Shown: one piece after another, positions 1 to 8,738 of the stretch
How positions within the stretch are numbered: the first letter of the stretch is position 1
How the letters are laid out: each line of letters starts with the position of its first letter
Assembly (NCBI GenBank): GCA_963813975.1
Contig: CAWFAP010000007.1
Location: 248,001 to 312,000, forward strand
Reading direction: 5' to 3'
From: RYN-230 sp963813975
GTDB lineage: Bacteria > Actinomycetota > Actinomycetes > Streptosporangiales > Streptosporangiaceae
DNA: 64,000 nt
Made by a program: the position numbers and the translations under genes
The notes under the pieces: model-generated
Told to the model about the DNA's origin: nothing
Database searches by the model: none
Seen by the model: only the letters and a program-made list of their open reading frames with translations

Positions 1-2
1 TG

Positions 3-1475
3 CTGCTGTCCCAGGCGGTCGGCGTGCCCCAGGCCCTCCAGGGTGCCCTGACCGAGCTGCAGCGGCTCTGGCGCGCCCGGCGGGTGATCGCGGCCACCTG
101 GACCGGCCCCGGTGACCCGTCGCTCACCTCTGCCGGTCCCGGCTTTCGCTGGGCCGACCTGCCCGGGGAGCTCCGCGAGACGATCGGCCGCCTGCGCCAG
201 CGGCCCCCGCTCACCCCGACCGACGGGACGTCACCGGACGTCGGGATCAGCATCGAGCACCCGGAGGGTCAGCTGGCCGTCTGGATCGACCTCGATCCCG
301 GACGGCCGTTCACCGCCGAGGACCGGACCCTGCTGGCGCTGCTGTGCGGGTACCTCGGGCAGGCGCTGCACCGGGCCCACCTGACGGACCAGCAGCGGGA
401 AACCGCCCTGGTCCTGCAGCGGGCCATCCTCGGCCCCTCCCGGCTCCCCCCGGGCTTCGCGGCCCGCTACGAACCGGCCAGCCGCCCGCTTGAGGTGGGG
501 GGCGACTGGTATGACCTGGTTGAGCTGCCCGACGGGCGGACCGGCATCGTGGTCGGTGACTGCGTCGGGCACGGCCTCGATGCCGCGACCGTGATGGGGC
601 AGCTGCGCAGCGCCTGCCGGGCCCTGCTGCTGCAGGACGCCAGCCCGGCGCAAACGCTGTCCGCCATGGACCGTTTCGCCGCCCTGATCCCGGGCGCGTT
701 CTGCAGCACGGCCTTCTGCGGCATCCTCGACCGGGATGCGGGCCGTCTGACCTACAGCAGCGCCGGCCACCCCCCGGGCATCCTGGCCCACCCGGACGGC
801 CGGACCGAGTTGCTGCGCGGCGGCCGGTCGTTCCCGCTCGCCGTGCGGCCCGACGCGGGGCGTACCGAGGCGACCTGCTCCCTGCCCGCCCGGTCGGCAC
901 TCCTGCTGTACACCGATGGCCTGGTTGAACGCCGCCGCGTCTCGCTCGACGCGGGGATGGCCCGGGCCGGGGACATCCTGCGGCAGGACCAGGACGCCAG
1001 CGCGGAAGACCTGGCCAGCCGGGTGATGAGCGGTATGGCCCCGCCGGACGGGTACGAGGATGACGTGGCCCTCATCGTGTTCCGCCATCCCGAGCCTTTC
1101 GACCTGACCTTCCCCGCGGACCGGGGCGAGCTCAGGCCGGTCCGCGCGGCGCTGCGGAGCTGGCTGGGCCGGTGCGGCCTGAGCCGCTGGATGATTCAGG
1201 ATGTCCTGGTGGCCACGGGGGAGGCCTGCGCGAACGCCATCGAGCATGGCCACCGCGACGCCCCGGGCCAGCCCATACGGCTGCGAGCCGAGGTCACGGT
1301 CACGCGGCTCCGGCTGACCGTCACCGACACGGGGCGCTGGCGGGCCGCCCGGTCCGCGGCCGACCCGCTCCGCGGGCACGGGATCGCGCTGATGGGCGCC
1401 CTCATGGAACAGGTGACGATCGAGCGCGGCGCAGCCGGCACGACCGTGAATATGGAGGTGGCTATCCCCACCTGA
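3..1475 (+). CDS. SpoIIE-type PP2C phosphatase with C-terminal anti-sigma-type ATPase domain (5' partial)
   Basis: Partner-switching regulator of the kind that controls sigma factors: an RsbU/SpoIIE-like phosphatase joined to an RsbW-like kinase domain. Counting from the GTG at 24, residues 1-115 look like the tail of a GAF-like sensor domain. The phosphatase core (about 135-345) has metal-binding motifs GGDWYD (159-164) and GDCVGHGLDAA (178-188), then SAGHPP and LLYTDGLVE. The end (about 360-483) is a HATPase_c domain with N-box EACANAIEHG, DTGRW and GHGIALM. The frame is open to the window edge with no stop before the GTG at 24, so the real start and probably the rest of the sensor lie upstream. 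Substrate (anti-anti-sigma) and target sigma factor are not visible here. Confidence 0.88.
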   Translation: MLSQAVGVPQALQGALTELQRLWRARRVIAATWTGPGDPSLTSAGPGFRWADLPGELRETIGRLRQRPPLTPTDGTSPDVGISIEHPEGQLAVWIDLDPGRPFTAEDRTLLALLCGYLGQALHRAHLTDQQRETALVLQRAILGPSRLPPGFAARYEPASRPLEVGGDWYDLVELPDGRTGIVVGDCVGHGLDAATVMGQLRSACRALLLQDASPAQTLSAMDRFAALIPGAFCSTAFCGILDRDAGRLTYSSAGHPPGILAHPDGRTELLRGGRSFPLAVRPDAGRTEATCSLPARSALLLYTDGLVERRRVSLDAGMARAGDILRQDQDASAEDLASRVMSGMAPPDGYEDDVALIVFRHPEPFDLTFPADRGELRPVRAALRSWLGRCGLSRWMIQDVLVATGEACANAIEHGHRDAPGQPIRLRAEVTVTRLRLTVTDTGRWRAARSAADPLRGHGIALMGALMEQVTIERGAAGTTVNMEVAIPT

Positions 1476-1608
1476 GCACGTCGGCTGAGCTGTCCACGGA
1501 CCAGTGGCCCGCCGGAACGCAGGGTCATGTCCGCGGCCGGCGAGAGTGGCCGCGCGCCCCGCGGCTCTGCCCGCTGGGACCAGGCCGGCCGGTACTAAGG
1601 TGCGGAGC

Positions 1609-2532
1609 ATGACCACTAACTGGCCGGCCTGCTCCTATGAGGACTGGCACGCGACCTGCGACACGCTGCACGCGCACACCCAGGTGCTCGGCAAACTGGC
1701 GGTCCGCCTCGCCCCGCCCGAGCCCCAGCTCCAGCACGCGGCGCTGCGGCTGACCGCCCGCGGCTGGGAGACCGCCCCGCTGCCCGCGCCGGACGGTTCC
1801 GGCGCACTGGTCGCCGCGCTGGACCTGCGGACGCACGAGGCCGTGGTCGAGCACAGCGGCGGCCCGGCCGAACGGGTCGCGCTGACACCGGACCGTCCCG
1901 TCGCGGACGTGACCCGCGAGGTGCTCGCCGCCGTGCGGCGCCTCGGCGGGCCGGTCGAGATCGACCCGGCCCCGCAGGAGGTCCCGTGGAGCGTGCCGCT
2001 CGACGAGGACCACGAGCACGCGACCTACGACCCGGCGCAGGTCCGTGACTACTTCGCCGCGGCGACCCAGGCGGCCCTGGTCCTCGCGGACTACCGCGCC
2101 CCGTACCGTGGCCGGTCCACGCCGGTCAACGCCTGGTGGGGCTCGTTCGACCTCGCGGTGAGCCTGTTCTCCGGGCGGACCGTCGAACCGCCGTCCTCCG
2201 CGGGCTTCATCATGCGCAACGCCGGGGACGCGCAGCAGGTCGAGATCGGCTGGTGGCCCGGTGACGGCCGCTACGGCCACGCGGCCTTCTTCGCCTACGC
2301 GCACCCGGCACCGGAGGGTTTCGGCGGCCTGGCCCTGTCCCCGGCCGCCGCCCGCTGGGACGGCACCCTGGGCGAGTTCGTGCTGGACTGGGACGATGTC
2401 CGGACCGCCGCGGATCCGCACGCGATGGCCGTGGAGTTCGCCCGCTCCGCGTTCCAGCACGCCTGCGAGGCCTGCTCCTGGGACCCGGCCCTGGCCGCCA
2501 CCGCCGCCGGGACGCCGCCCCCCGTCACCTGA
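1609..2532 (+). CDS. DUF5996 family protein
   Basis: Protein of 307 aa matching, by recall, the DUF5996 family, whose function is unknown. It is a soluble protein with several aromatic-rich conserved patches: NWPACSYEDW at the N-terminus, VNAWWGSFDLAVSLFSGR in the middle and a QVEIGWWPGD stretch. No signal peptide or membrane segment is seen. The ATG at 1609 is preferred because homology-like sequence begins there. The frame stays open upstream to 1504, but that stretch is arginine- and alanine-rich and does not look like the family. It stands alone, 133 bp after the phosphatase gene and on the same strand. Confidence 0.75.
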   Translation: MTTNWPACSYEDWHATCDTLHAHTQVLGKLAVRLAPPEPQLQHAALRLTARGWETAPLPAPDGSGALVAALDLRTHEAVVEHSGGPAERVALTPDRPVADVTREVLAAVRRLGGPVEIDPAPQEVPWSVPLDEDHEHATYDPAQVRDYFAAATQAALVLADYRAPYRGRSTPVNAWWGSFDLAVSLFSGRTVEPPSSAGFIMRNAGDAQQVEIGWWPGDGRYGHAAFFAYAHPAPEGFGGLALSPAAARWDGTLGEFVLDWDDVRTAADPHAMAVEFARSAFQHACEACSWDPALAATAAGTPPPVT

Positions 2533-2692
2533 GCCGGCCACGGCCCGCTGACCCGCCGGGTTCGCCCGGACGCGGCCGCCAGCAGGGCGGGGTCATGAGC
2601 CCGGTCAGAATTTATCCATAACGGTTTTACCGGCCGGCCCGGGCAGGTATCTCCTGCGCCGCCTGGGCCGCTGAGCCGGGGTCGGCCCGGCC

Positions 2693-2756
2693 GGGATCAG
2701 ACGGGCCAGGGATCAGGCGGGCCAGGGATCAGGCGGGCCAGGGATCAGGCCGGGCC
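2693..2756. repeat. 16-nt tandem repeat, four units
   Basis: Four near-identical 16-nt units based on GGGATCAGGCGGGCCA, at 2693, 2709, 2725 and 2741. The last overlaps the 3' end and stop codon of the esterase gene on the minus strand. The units lie between convergent genes. A period of 16 would break a reading frame, so the array is tolerated only because it is essentially noncoding. Confidence 0.85.
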
Positions 2757-3716
2757 GGGAACGGTGGCCAGGAAGTCGAGCTTGGCCAGGAAGTGCTGGG
2801 TCCCGCCACCATCGTGGCCGTTGAACGGGTAGACCTCGATCTGCTTGGGCCCGGCGTAGTGGTTGAACGCCGCGAAGACCGTGGACGCCGGGGTGATGTC
2901 GTCCACCAGGCCGACGGAGAACAGGGCGGGTGCCGTGGCCCGCTTGGCGTGATTGACCACGTCGATATAGGACAGCGTGCTGAACGCCCGGTCAACGTCG
3001 GCGCGGTGCACGCTCAGGTACTGGATGAGCTCGAGGTAGGGACGGCTCTCGGTCACCTCGACGGCGCGCCGCAGGTGGGCCAGGAACGGGACCTCGGGCA
3101 GCGTTGCGGCCACGTCCCCGGCCAGGTGGGCCGCCACGATGGCCAGGGCGCCGCCCTGGCTGCCCCCCGTCGTGACCACGGGCCGTCCCGCGCTGGCCGG
3201 ATGACGCCGGGCCGCGGCCACCGCCTGCGCCGCGTCGATGAACAGGCGGGTGTAGTAGTGCGTGCGCGGGTCGGCGATGCCGCGGGTGAGGAATCCCGGA
3301 GTGCTGGGGGTGCCCGGGTCACTGGGATCCGGGGTGTCGGCGTTGCGCCATCCGCCGCCCTGGCCCCGGGTGTCCATGACGAGGTGCGGGTGCCCGGCGC
3401 AACTCCAGGTCAGCCACTCGAACGGGTCGCCGCGCCCGCCCCCGTAGCCGACGTACTCGACCACGAACGCGCGATCCGGCGGGCTCACGTGCGGCAGCAG
3501 CAGCCAGCCCTTGATCGGGTCGCCGGCGTAGCCCGGGAACGTCACGTCAACCACGTCCGCGTGCCGGATCTGCGTCGGCACGGTGCTGAACACCGGCTCG
3601 GTGTCGCGGGTGGCCGCGGCGGCCAGCTCGCTGGCCCAGAACTCGTCGAAGTCCGGGGGCTCCTCCACGGTGGGCCGGTACTGGCGCAGCTCGGGCAGCG
3701 AAAGATCGCGGAGCAT
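2745..3716 (-). CDS. Acetyl xylan esterase / cephalosporin-C deacetylase-like (AXE1, CE7)
   Basis: Cytoplasmic alpha/beta-hydrolase of 323 aa, of the family that deacetylates xylo-oligosaccharides and cephalosporin C. The fold is recognisable from the N-terminal LPELRQYRP stretch, DTRGQGG (115-121) and the nucleophile elbow GGSQGG (184-189, Ser186). The likely charge relay is Asp272 (VGLVDD) and His301 (FNGHDGGG). The length matches the family. The ATG at 3716 starts the family-like sequence; the open frame continues upstream only into the preceding gene. It is 19 bp downstream of the GH3 gene on the same strand, so the two form an operon under the LacI-type operator at 6148-6175. The probable job is removing acetyl groups from imported oligosaccharides before GH3 cleavage. 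Confidence 0.88.
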   Translation of the reverse strand: MLRDLSLPELRQYRPTVEEPPDFDEFWASELAAAATRDTEPVFSTVPTQIRHADVVDVTFPGYAGDPIKGWLLLPHVSPPDRAFVVEYVGYGGGRGDPFEWLTWSCAGHPHLVMDTRGQGGGWRNADTPDPSDPGTPSTPGFLTRGIADPRTHYYTRLFIDAAQAVAAARRHPASAGRPVVTTGGSQGGALAIVAAHLAGDVAATLPEVPFLAHLRRAVEVTESRPYLELIQYLSVHRADVDRAFSTLSYIDVVNHAKRATAPALFSVGLVDDITPASTVFAAFNHYAGPKQIEVYPFNGHDGGGTQHFLAKLDFLATVPGPA

Positions 3717-3735
3717 GGGGGGTCCTCGCGGTCGG

Positions 3736-6088
3736 TCAGTCAGGGGGCAAGAGCGTGATCTCCGGGTGCAGCACCCGGTCGGAGCCCACCTCCCGGCGCT
3801 GGCCGGTGAGAGTGTATCCCAGCGCCACCTCGATGTCCGCGCTCGAGCGGCCCACCCGCAGCTCCACCTGGCCGGGGTCGACCTGCCGGCGGCCCGCCCG
3901 CCCGGTGTACGAGGTGAGGTCCGCGTGCACGGTGAACTGGACGGTCCGCGTGCGGCCCGGCGGCACGTCAACCCGCGCCGCCGCGATCAGCTGCTGGACC
4001 GGGCGGGCCACCTCGGCCACCGGGTCGTGCAGGTACACCTGGATGACCTCGGCCGCCGGGATCGTGGCCTCGTTGCGGAGCGTCGCCGTGAACTGGCAGC
4101 AGCCGTCGGCCGGCCACTGCGGCGGGGAGCCGGGGCGGACGCTGACCCAGCTGACCGGGGTGTAGGACAGCCCATGGCCGAAGGGGAACAACGGGGTCGG
4201 GATCGACGGTGCTGACCTGGCTGCGCTGCCCCAGCGGGGCCGCGAGGTAGGTGCCCGGCTGGGCCGAGCCCGCGCCCGGGAAGCTGACCGGCAGGCGGCC
4301 GGACGGGTTGACCCGCCCGCTCAGCACGTCGGCCAGCGCGGCCGCACCCTCCTCGCCGGGGTAGAACCCGCACACCGCGGCGGCCAGCCGGCCCGCCTGG
4401 CGGGACAGGTTGTACGGGCGCCCGGCCAGCAGGACCAGCACCACCGGCGTGCCGGTGGCCAGCAGCGCCTCGAGCAGGTCCTCCTGGCGGCCGGGCAGCC
4501 GCAGGTCGGCCACGTCGCACCCCTCACCGGAGGTGCCCCGCCCGAACAGCCCGGAGCGGTCGCCGAGCACCGCGACGCAGACGTCGGCGGCGCGGGCCAC
4601 CGTGGCCGCCTCGGCCAGGCCGGCGTCGTCACCGCCCAGGACCGGGCAGCCTGCCGCGTAGCTCACGCTGTACCCGGCCGGGTCGGCCCGCAGCGCGTCC
4701 AGCACGGTCGGCACCTCGATCCCGAGCGCCAGGCCGGGGTAGTGCACGCCGACGTGCTGCGGGAACGAGTAGCAGCCGAGCATCGCGCTGGCCTCGTCCG
4801 CCCGCGGGCCGACCACCGCGATCCGCTGCCCGGAGGCCAGCGGCAGGGACCCCTGGTTAGCGAGCAGCACGACCGAGCGGCAGGCGATCTCGCGGGCCAG
4901 CGACCGGGCTTCGCGGTCGTCGAGGGGGGCGGTATCCGGTCCGGCGGGCCCCGGGCGGGCGGGCCCCGGGTCCGGCGACCAGTCCGGGTCGAGCAGGCCC
5001 AGCTCGCACTTCTGGCTGAGGACCCGCCGTACGGCCCGGTCGACCAGCCCGATGTCGATGGTTCCGTCCTCCAGCGCGGCGAGCAGCGGGCCGCCGAAGC
5101 AGTCCGCGGAGGGCAGTTCGACGTCGATGCCGGCCCGCAGCGCCAGCCCCGCGGCCTCGGCCCGGGTCCCGGCCACCCCGTGCAGGGTGTACAGGAACGT
5201 CACCGAGAAGTAGTCGGAGACCACCGTCCCGGTGAACCCGTAGGTCTCCCGGAGCAGGCTGGTCAGCAGGCCGGCGTCGGCCGCGGCCGGTACCCCGTCC
5301 AGGTCGCAGTAGGAGTTCATCACCGAGCGGGCCCCGGCCCGCAGCGCCATCTCGAACGGCGGCAGCAGCACGTCGGCCAGCTCCCGGGGGCCGATCGAGA
5401 CCGGGGCCAGGTTGCGCCCGCCGCGCGAGGCCGAGTAGCCGGCGAAGTGCTTCAGCGTGGCCACCACGCCCGCCGACTCCAGGCCGCGCACGTACCCGCT
5501 GCCGATCACGCCGACCAGGTAGGGATCCTCGCCGATCGTCTCCTCGGCCCGGCCCCAGCGCGGGTCCCGGAGCACGTCGAGGACCGGCGCGAGGCCCTGG
5601 TGGATGCCGAGCCGGCGCATGGTCACGCCGATCTGCGCGGCCATCCGCTCGATGAGGCCCGGGTCGAACGTCGCGCCCCAGCCCAGCGGCGAGGGGTACA
5701 CCGGCGCCTGCCAGGCCGCCAGCCCGGTCAGGCACTCCTCATGCACCATGGCCGGGATCCCGTGCCGCCCGGCCGCCATGATCTGGCGCTGGCGCTGCGC
5801 GACCGCCCGGGCGCCGTCGGCCGGGGCGACCGGAGCGGTGCCGTATACCCGGGTGAGCTGCCCGATGCCGTCCCGGATCAGCTCGTCCCAGCTGTCCGGG
5901 GGCGCCGCGAAGTCATGCTGGTGCGGGGCGACGTCGCCGCTCGCGGCATCGATCCCGACCCAGGCGCCCCGGAGCTGGGCGACCTTCTCCGCGAGGCTCA
6001 GCTGGGCCAGCAGGTCGCTGACCCGTTCCGCGGGGGCGGCTGACGGATCACGCCAGGTCGGGGCGGAAACGCTGCGCTCAATGGTCAC
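3736..6088 (-). CDS. GH3 family beta-glycosidase (frameshifted as sequenced)
   Basis: Glycoside hydrolase family 3 enzyme (beta-glucosidase or beta-xylosidase type), about 783 aa if repaired. No signal peptide is seen, so it probably acts on imported oligosaccharides. The N-terminal barrel carries DPRWGR (175-180), GEDPYL, the KHFAGYS motif (213-219) and the nucleophile in SDY (Asp292). The middle alpha/beta domain follows. The C-terminal fibronectin-III-like domain beginning FPFGHGLSYT lies in another frame. Reading from 6088, the frame is lost at about 4198-4201: GAT CCC GAC CCC reads through to nonsense, while dropping one C gives DPTPLFPFGHG, the expected family sequence. This suggests a one-base insertion in a short G/C run. 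The GTG start at 6088 has AGGAC just upstream. Confidence 0.85.
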
Positions 6089-6137
6089 GTGGGGTCCTGT
6101 CCATCGTCTGGCCGCCGGGGGATGCGTCCACGCCGGG

Positions 6138-6166
6138 AGAATAGCGCTATAAAACGTTATCGACAA
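6138..6166 (-). promoter_or_regulatory. Promoter of the GH3-esterase operon
   Basis: On the minus strand there is a TTGTCG -35 box (6166-6161), a 17-nt spacer and a TATTCT -10 box (6143-6138). They are placed about 43 nt upstream of the GH3 start. The -35 box lies inside the palindrome of the LacI-type operator, so repressor binding would block RNA polymerase. Confidence 0.6.
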
Positions 6167-6175
6167 CGATTGACA
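6148..6175. promoter_or_regulatory. LacI-type operator, copy 1
   Basis: A 28-nt segment repeated exactly at 7236-7263. Its core CGTTATCGACAACG (6155-6168) is a near-perfect palindrome with a central CG, as is typical of LacI-family operators. It overlaps the -35 box of the GH3-esterase promoter. Confidence 0.8.
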
Positions 6176-6215
6176 CAACCCGGGCCCAGTCAGGCCCGCT
6201 GGTGCGGGGCCCCGC

Positions 6216-7220
6216 CTACCGGGGGCGGGTGGACTGCCGCACGACCAGGTCGGTGGCGAGGGTGATGTGCGTGGACCGCACATGGTCGCCCCGCATGAGC
6301 TGCAGCAGCAGCTGGATTGAGCGCTCGCCCATCAGCCGGATGGGCTGGTTGACCGTGGTCAGCGGGGGAGAGCACAGGGCGGACTCGGGGATGTTGTCGA
6401 ACCCGACGACCGACAGGTCCCCGGGGACCCGCAGCCCCAGCGCCACGGCGGCCTCCATGGCCGCGATGGCCGAGACGTCGTTGGCGCCGAAGATGGCCGT
6501 GGGGGGGCGGGCGCTGGTCAGCAGCTGGCGGGCGCAGGCCGCGGAGACCTCCGGGTCGTATTCCCCGGTGAGAATCAGCTCGTCGTCGGCCGGCACCCCC
6601 GCCGCGGCCAGGGCCTGGCGGTACCCCTGCTCGCGGAGCTGGGAGGACTGCAGGTCGGGTCGCCCGGTGATCATGGCGATCCGCCGGTGGCCGAGCCCGA
6701 GCAGGTGGTCGGTGGCCAGCTGGCCGCCGCGCAGGCTGTCGGAGTCGATCGTCGGCAGCCCGGACTGGCCGGTGTGCGGATCGATGGCCACGATGGGGGC
6801 GCCGTAGTTGACGTCGACCACGGTCGGCGTGACCAGGACGGCCCCGTCGATCAGCGTGCCGCTCAGCCGGGACAGGTAGCGGCGTTCCCAGCCCACATGG
6901 CTGGCCGTGTGGCCGCCCGCGGAGTAGATGACCATCTCGAAGCCCGAGCCGCGGATCGCGTCCGCCGCGCCCTTGAGCAGCTCGGCGCTGAACGGCTCGA
7001 GGTCGGCGACCAGGATGCCGATCACGTTCGTGCGGTGGTTACGCAGGCTCTGGGCCACGAGGCTGGCCTCGTACCCCAGATCGTTGATCACCGCCTGGAC
7101 GCGTGCCATGGTGTCCGCAGCCACGCCATAACGACCGTTAATGACCTTGGAGACGGTGGCGACGGAGACGCCAGCTTGCGCGGCGACGTCGCGGATGGTG
7201 ATGCGCGGGGTCGTGTCCAC
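6216..7220 (-). CDS. LacI family transcriptional regulator
   Basis: Sugar-responsive DNA-binding repressor of 334 aa. The N-terminal helix-turn-helix (residues about 8-28: RDVAAQAGVSVATVSKVING) is the LacI signature, and the remainder is a periplasmic-binding-protein-like effector domain. It lies between the GH3-esterase operon and the divergent ABC transporter operon. Identical operators upstream of both indicate that it controls both and itself. Its GTG start at 7220 has no Shine-Dalgarno. The predicted -10 box (TATCCT, 7232-7227) ends only 6 nt before it, so the message is probably leaderless. The inducer is likely a beta-linked oligosaccharide, inferred from the neighbouring enzymes only. 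Confidence 0.93.
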   Translation of the reverse strand: MDTTPRITIRDVAAQAGVSVATVSKVINGRYGVAADTMARVQAVINDLGYEASLVAQSLRNHRTNVIGILVADLEPFSAELLKGAADAIRGSGFEMVIYSAGGHTASHVGWERRYLSRLSGTLIDGAVLVTPTVVDVNYGAPIVAIDPHTGQSGLPTIDSDSLRGGQLATDHLLGLGHRRIAMITGRPDLQSSQLREQGYRQALAAAGVPADDELILTGEYDPEVSAACARQLLTSARPPTAIFGANDVSAIAAMEAAVALGLRVPGDLSVVGFDNIPESALCSPPLTTVNQPIRLMGERSIQLLLQLMRGDHVRSTHITLATDLVVRQSTRPR

Positions 7221-7226
7221 GGCGTG

Positions 7227-7254
7227 AGGATAGCGTATAAAACGTTATCGACAA
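7227..7254 (-). promoter_or_regulatory. Promoter of the lacI-type gene (leaderless)
   Basis: On the minus strand TTGTCG (7254-7249), a 16-nt spacer and TATCCT (7232-7227). Transcription should begin at or within a base or two of the GTG at 7220. The -35 box lies inside operator copy 2, implying autorepression. Confidence 0.5.
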
Positions 7255-7263
7255 CGATTGACA
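7236..7263. promoter_or_regulatory. LacI-type operator, copy 2
   Basis: Exact 28-nt copy of 6148-6175, with the palindromic core at 7243-7256. It sits in the divergent region between the regulator gene and the transporter operon. It overlaps the -35 boxes of both promoters, the last six bases being TTGACA. Confidence 0.82.
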
Positions 7264-7286
7264 TGACCTAGACAACGCGCAAAACT
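7258..7286 (+). promoter_or_regulatory. Promoter of the sugar ABC transporter operon
   Basis: Consensus TTGACA -35 (7258-7263), a 17-nt spacer and AAAACT as a weak -10 (7281-7286). It is placed about 60 nt upstream of the binding-protein gene and overlaps operator copy 2. Confidence 0.55.
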
Positions 7287-7351
7287 CTGCGGCAAGCCCA
7301 GGTTGGCCCGGCTCGGAACAGTTCCGCCAATGTCGTCAGGAGATGACCAGC

Positions 7352-8638
7352 ATGCGCAGCCCCCGAAAGCCGGCCGTTGCCGCCATGGCGGCGGCCGCGC
7401 TTGCCCTCGCCGCCTGCGGCAGCAGCGGCGGCGGCAACTCCAGTTCGAGCAACGGGAAAGTCACCCTCACCTGGTGGACCAATGCCACCGCGGGGCAGCT
7501 CAAGACCGTCTGGCAGCAGGCGGCGACCGCGTTCCACGCCGCGCACCCGAACGTGACGATCCAGGTCGAGCCGCTGCAGAACGAGGCCTTCACGACCAAG
7601 GTCCCGCCCGCCCTCGCCTCCAGCAACCCGCCCGACATCTACCAGCAGTGGGGCGGCGGCCAGGAGGCCACCCAGGTCCCGTCGGGCAAGGTCGCCGACC
7701 TGACCAGGCTCAGCTCGGGCTGGATCGGCGAGGTCGGCTCCTCGGCCCAGGCCTGGCAGGTGAACGGCAAGCAGTACGGCGTCCCCTATGACCTGCACAC
7801 GGTCGGGTTCTGGTACCGGAAGGACCTGTTCGCCCGGGCCGGGATCACCACCCCGCCGACGACGCTCGCCGGGCTCCAGACCGACGACGCCAAGCTGAAG
7901 GCCGCGCACATCGTGCCGATCGCGATCGGCAGCAAGGACAAGTGGCCGGACGCGTTCTGGTGGGAGTACTTCGCCCTCCGCCTGTGCCCCACGGCCACCC
8001 TCAAGGCGGCGATGAAGGGCGTGAACCTGTCGGCCTCGTGCTTCACGCAGGCCGGTAACCAGCTCAAGTCCTTCATGAGCACCAAGCCCTTCCAGGGCGG
8101 CTTCCTTGGCACCCCGGCCCAGGTGGGCGCGGGCAGCTCGGCGGGCATGGTCGCCAACGGCAAGGCCGCGATGGAACTGCAGGGTGACTGGGACCCAGGC
8201 GTGATGGCCCCGCTCACGTCGGACAAGAAGCTCAACTCCGAGCTGGGCTGGTTCCCGTTCCCGGCCATCACGGGGGGCGCCGGTTCCCCGACCACCACGC
8301 TGGGCGGCGGCGACGGCTTCTCCTGCACGACCCCGGCCACCGAGCCGGCCTGCGCCCAGTTCCTGCAGTACATCGACAGCACCCCGGTGCAGAAGAAGGT
8401 GGTGGCGGCGAACGTGGGCCTCCCGGCCAACCCGTCGGCGGCCCCGGCGCTGTCCCTGCCCGCGCTGAAGCAGGTCCTCACGTACAACCACGCGGCACCG
8501 TACGTGCAGACCTACTTTGACATCGCCTTTCCCACGAGCGTGGGGCAGGCCCTGGACGCCGCGATCGCGACCTACTTCGCCGGGCAGGGCAGCCCGCAGT
8601 CCATCATCACGACGGTGAGCCAGGCCAAGAACCAGTAA
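7352..8638 (+). CDS. Sugar ABC transporter substrate-binding lipoprotein (family 1)
   Basis: Extracellular solute-binding protein of 428 aa that captures a carbohydrate for the two permeases downstream. It begins with a positively charged lipoprotein signal peptide and lipobox LAAC (Cys22), followed by a Gly/Ser linker, so it is tethered to the outer face of the membrane. The mature part starts KVTLTWWTNATAG, typical of family 1 binding proteins. AGGAG at 7337-7341 is ideally spaced from the ATG at 7352. The in-frame ATG at 7343 lies too close to it. Ligand specificity is inferred from the adjoining GH3 and esterase genes. No ATPase subunit is encoded here, so a shared MsiK-type ATPase is probably used. 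Confidence 0.92.
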   Translation: MRSPRKPAVAAMAAAALALAACGSSGGGNSSSSNGKVTLTWWTNATAGQLKTVWQQAATAFHAAHPNVTIQVEPLQNEAFTTKVPPALASSNPPDIYQQWGGGQEATQVPSGKVADLTRLSSGWIGEVGSSAQAWQVNGKQYGVPYDLHTVGFWYRKDLFARAGITTPPTTLAGLQTDDAKLKAAHIVPIAIGSKDKWPDAFWWEYFALRLCPTATLKAAMKGVNLSASCFTQAGNQLKSFMSTKPFQGGFLGTPAQVGAGSSAGMVANGKAAMELQGDWDPGVMAPLTSDKKLNSELGWFPFPAITGGAGSPTTTLGGGDGFSCTTPATEPACAQFLQYIDSTPVQKKVVAANVGLPANPSAAPALSLPALKQVLTYNHAAPYVQTYFDIAFPTSVGQALDAAIATYFAGQGSPQSIITTVSQAKNQ

Positions 8639-8738
8639 GCGGGAGCGGGCTCCGGCCGCGGTAGCCGTCTCGGCCGCAGCCGGAGCCCGGCCCCGGGCTG
8701 CCGCCGGACTGTGGCCCCGCCGCACGAGGGAGGTTCTG

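Noticed and set aside
4742..6043. Plus-strand open frame of 433 codons opposite the GH3 gene
   Set aside because: Antisense shadow; no family resemblance.
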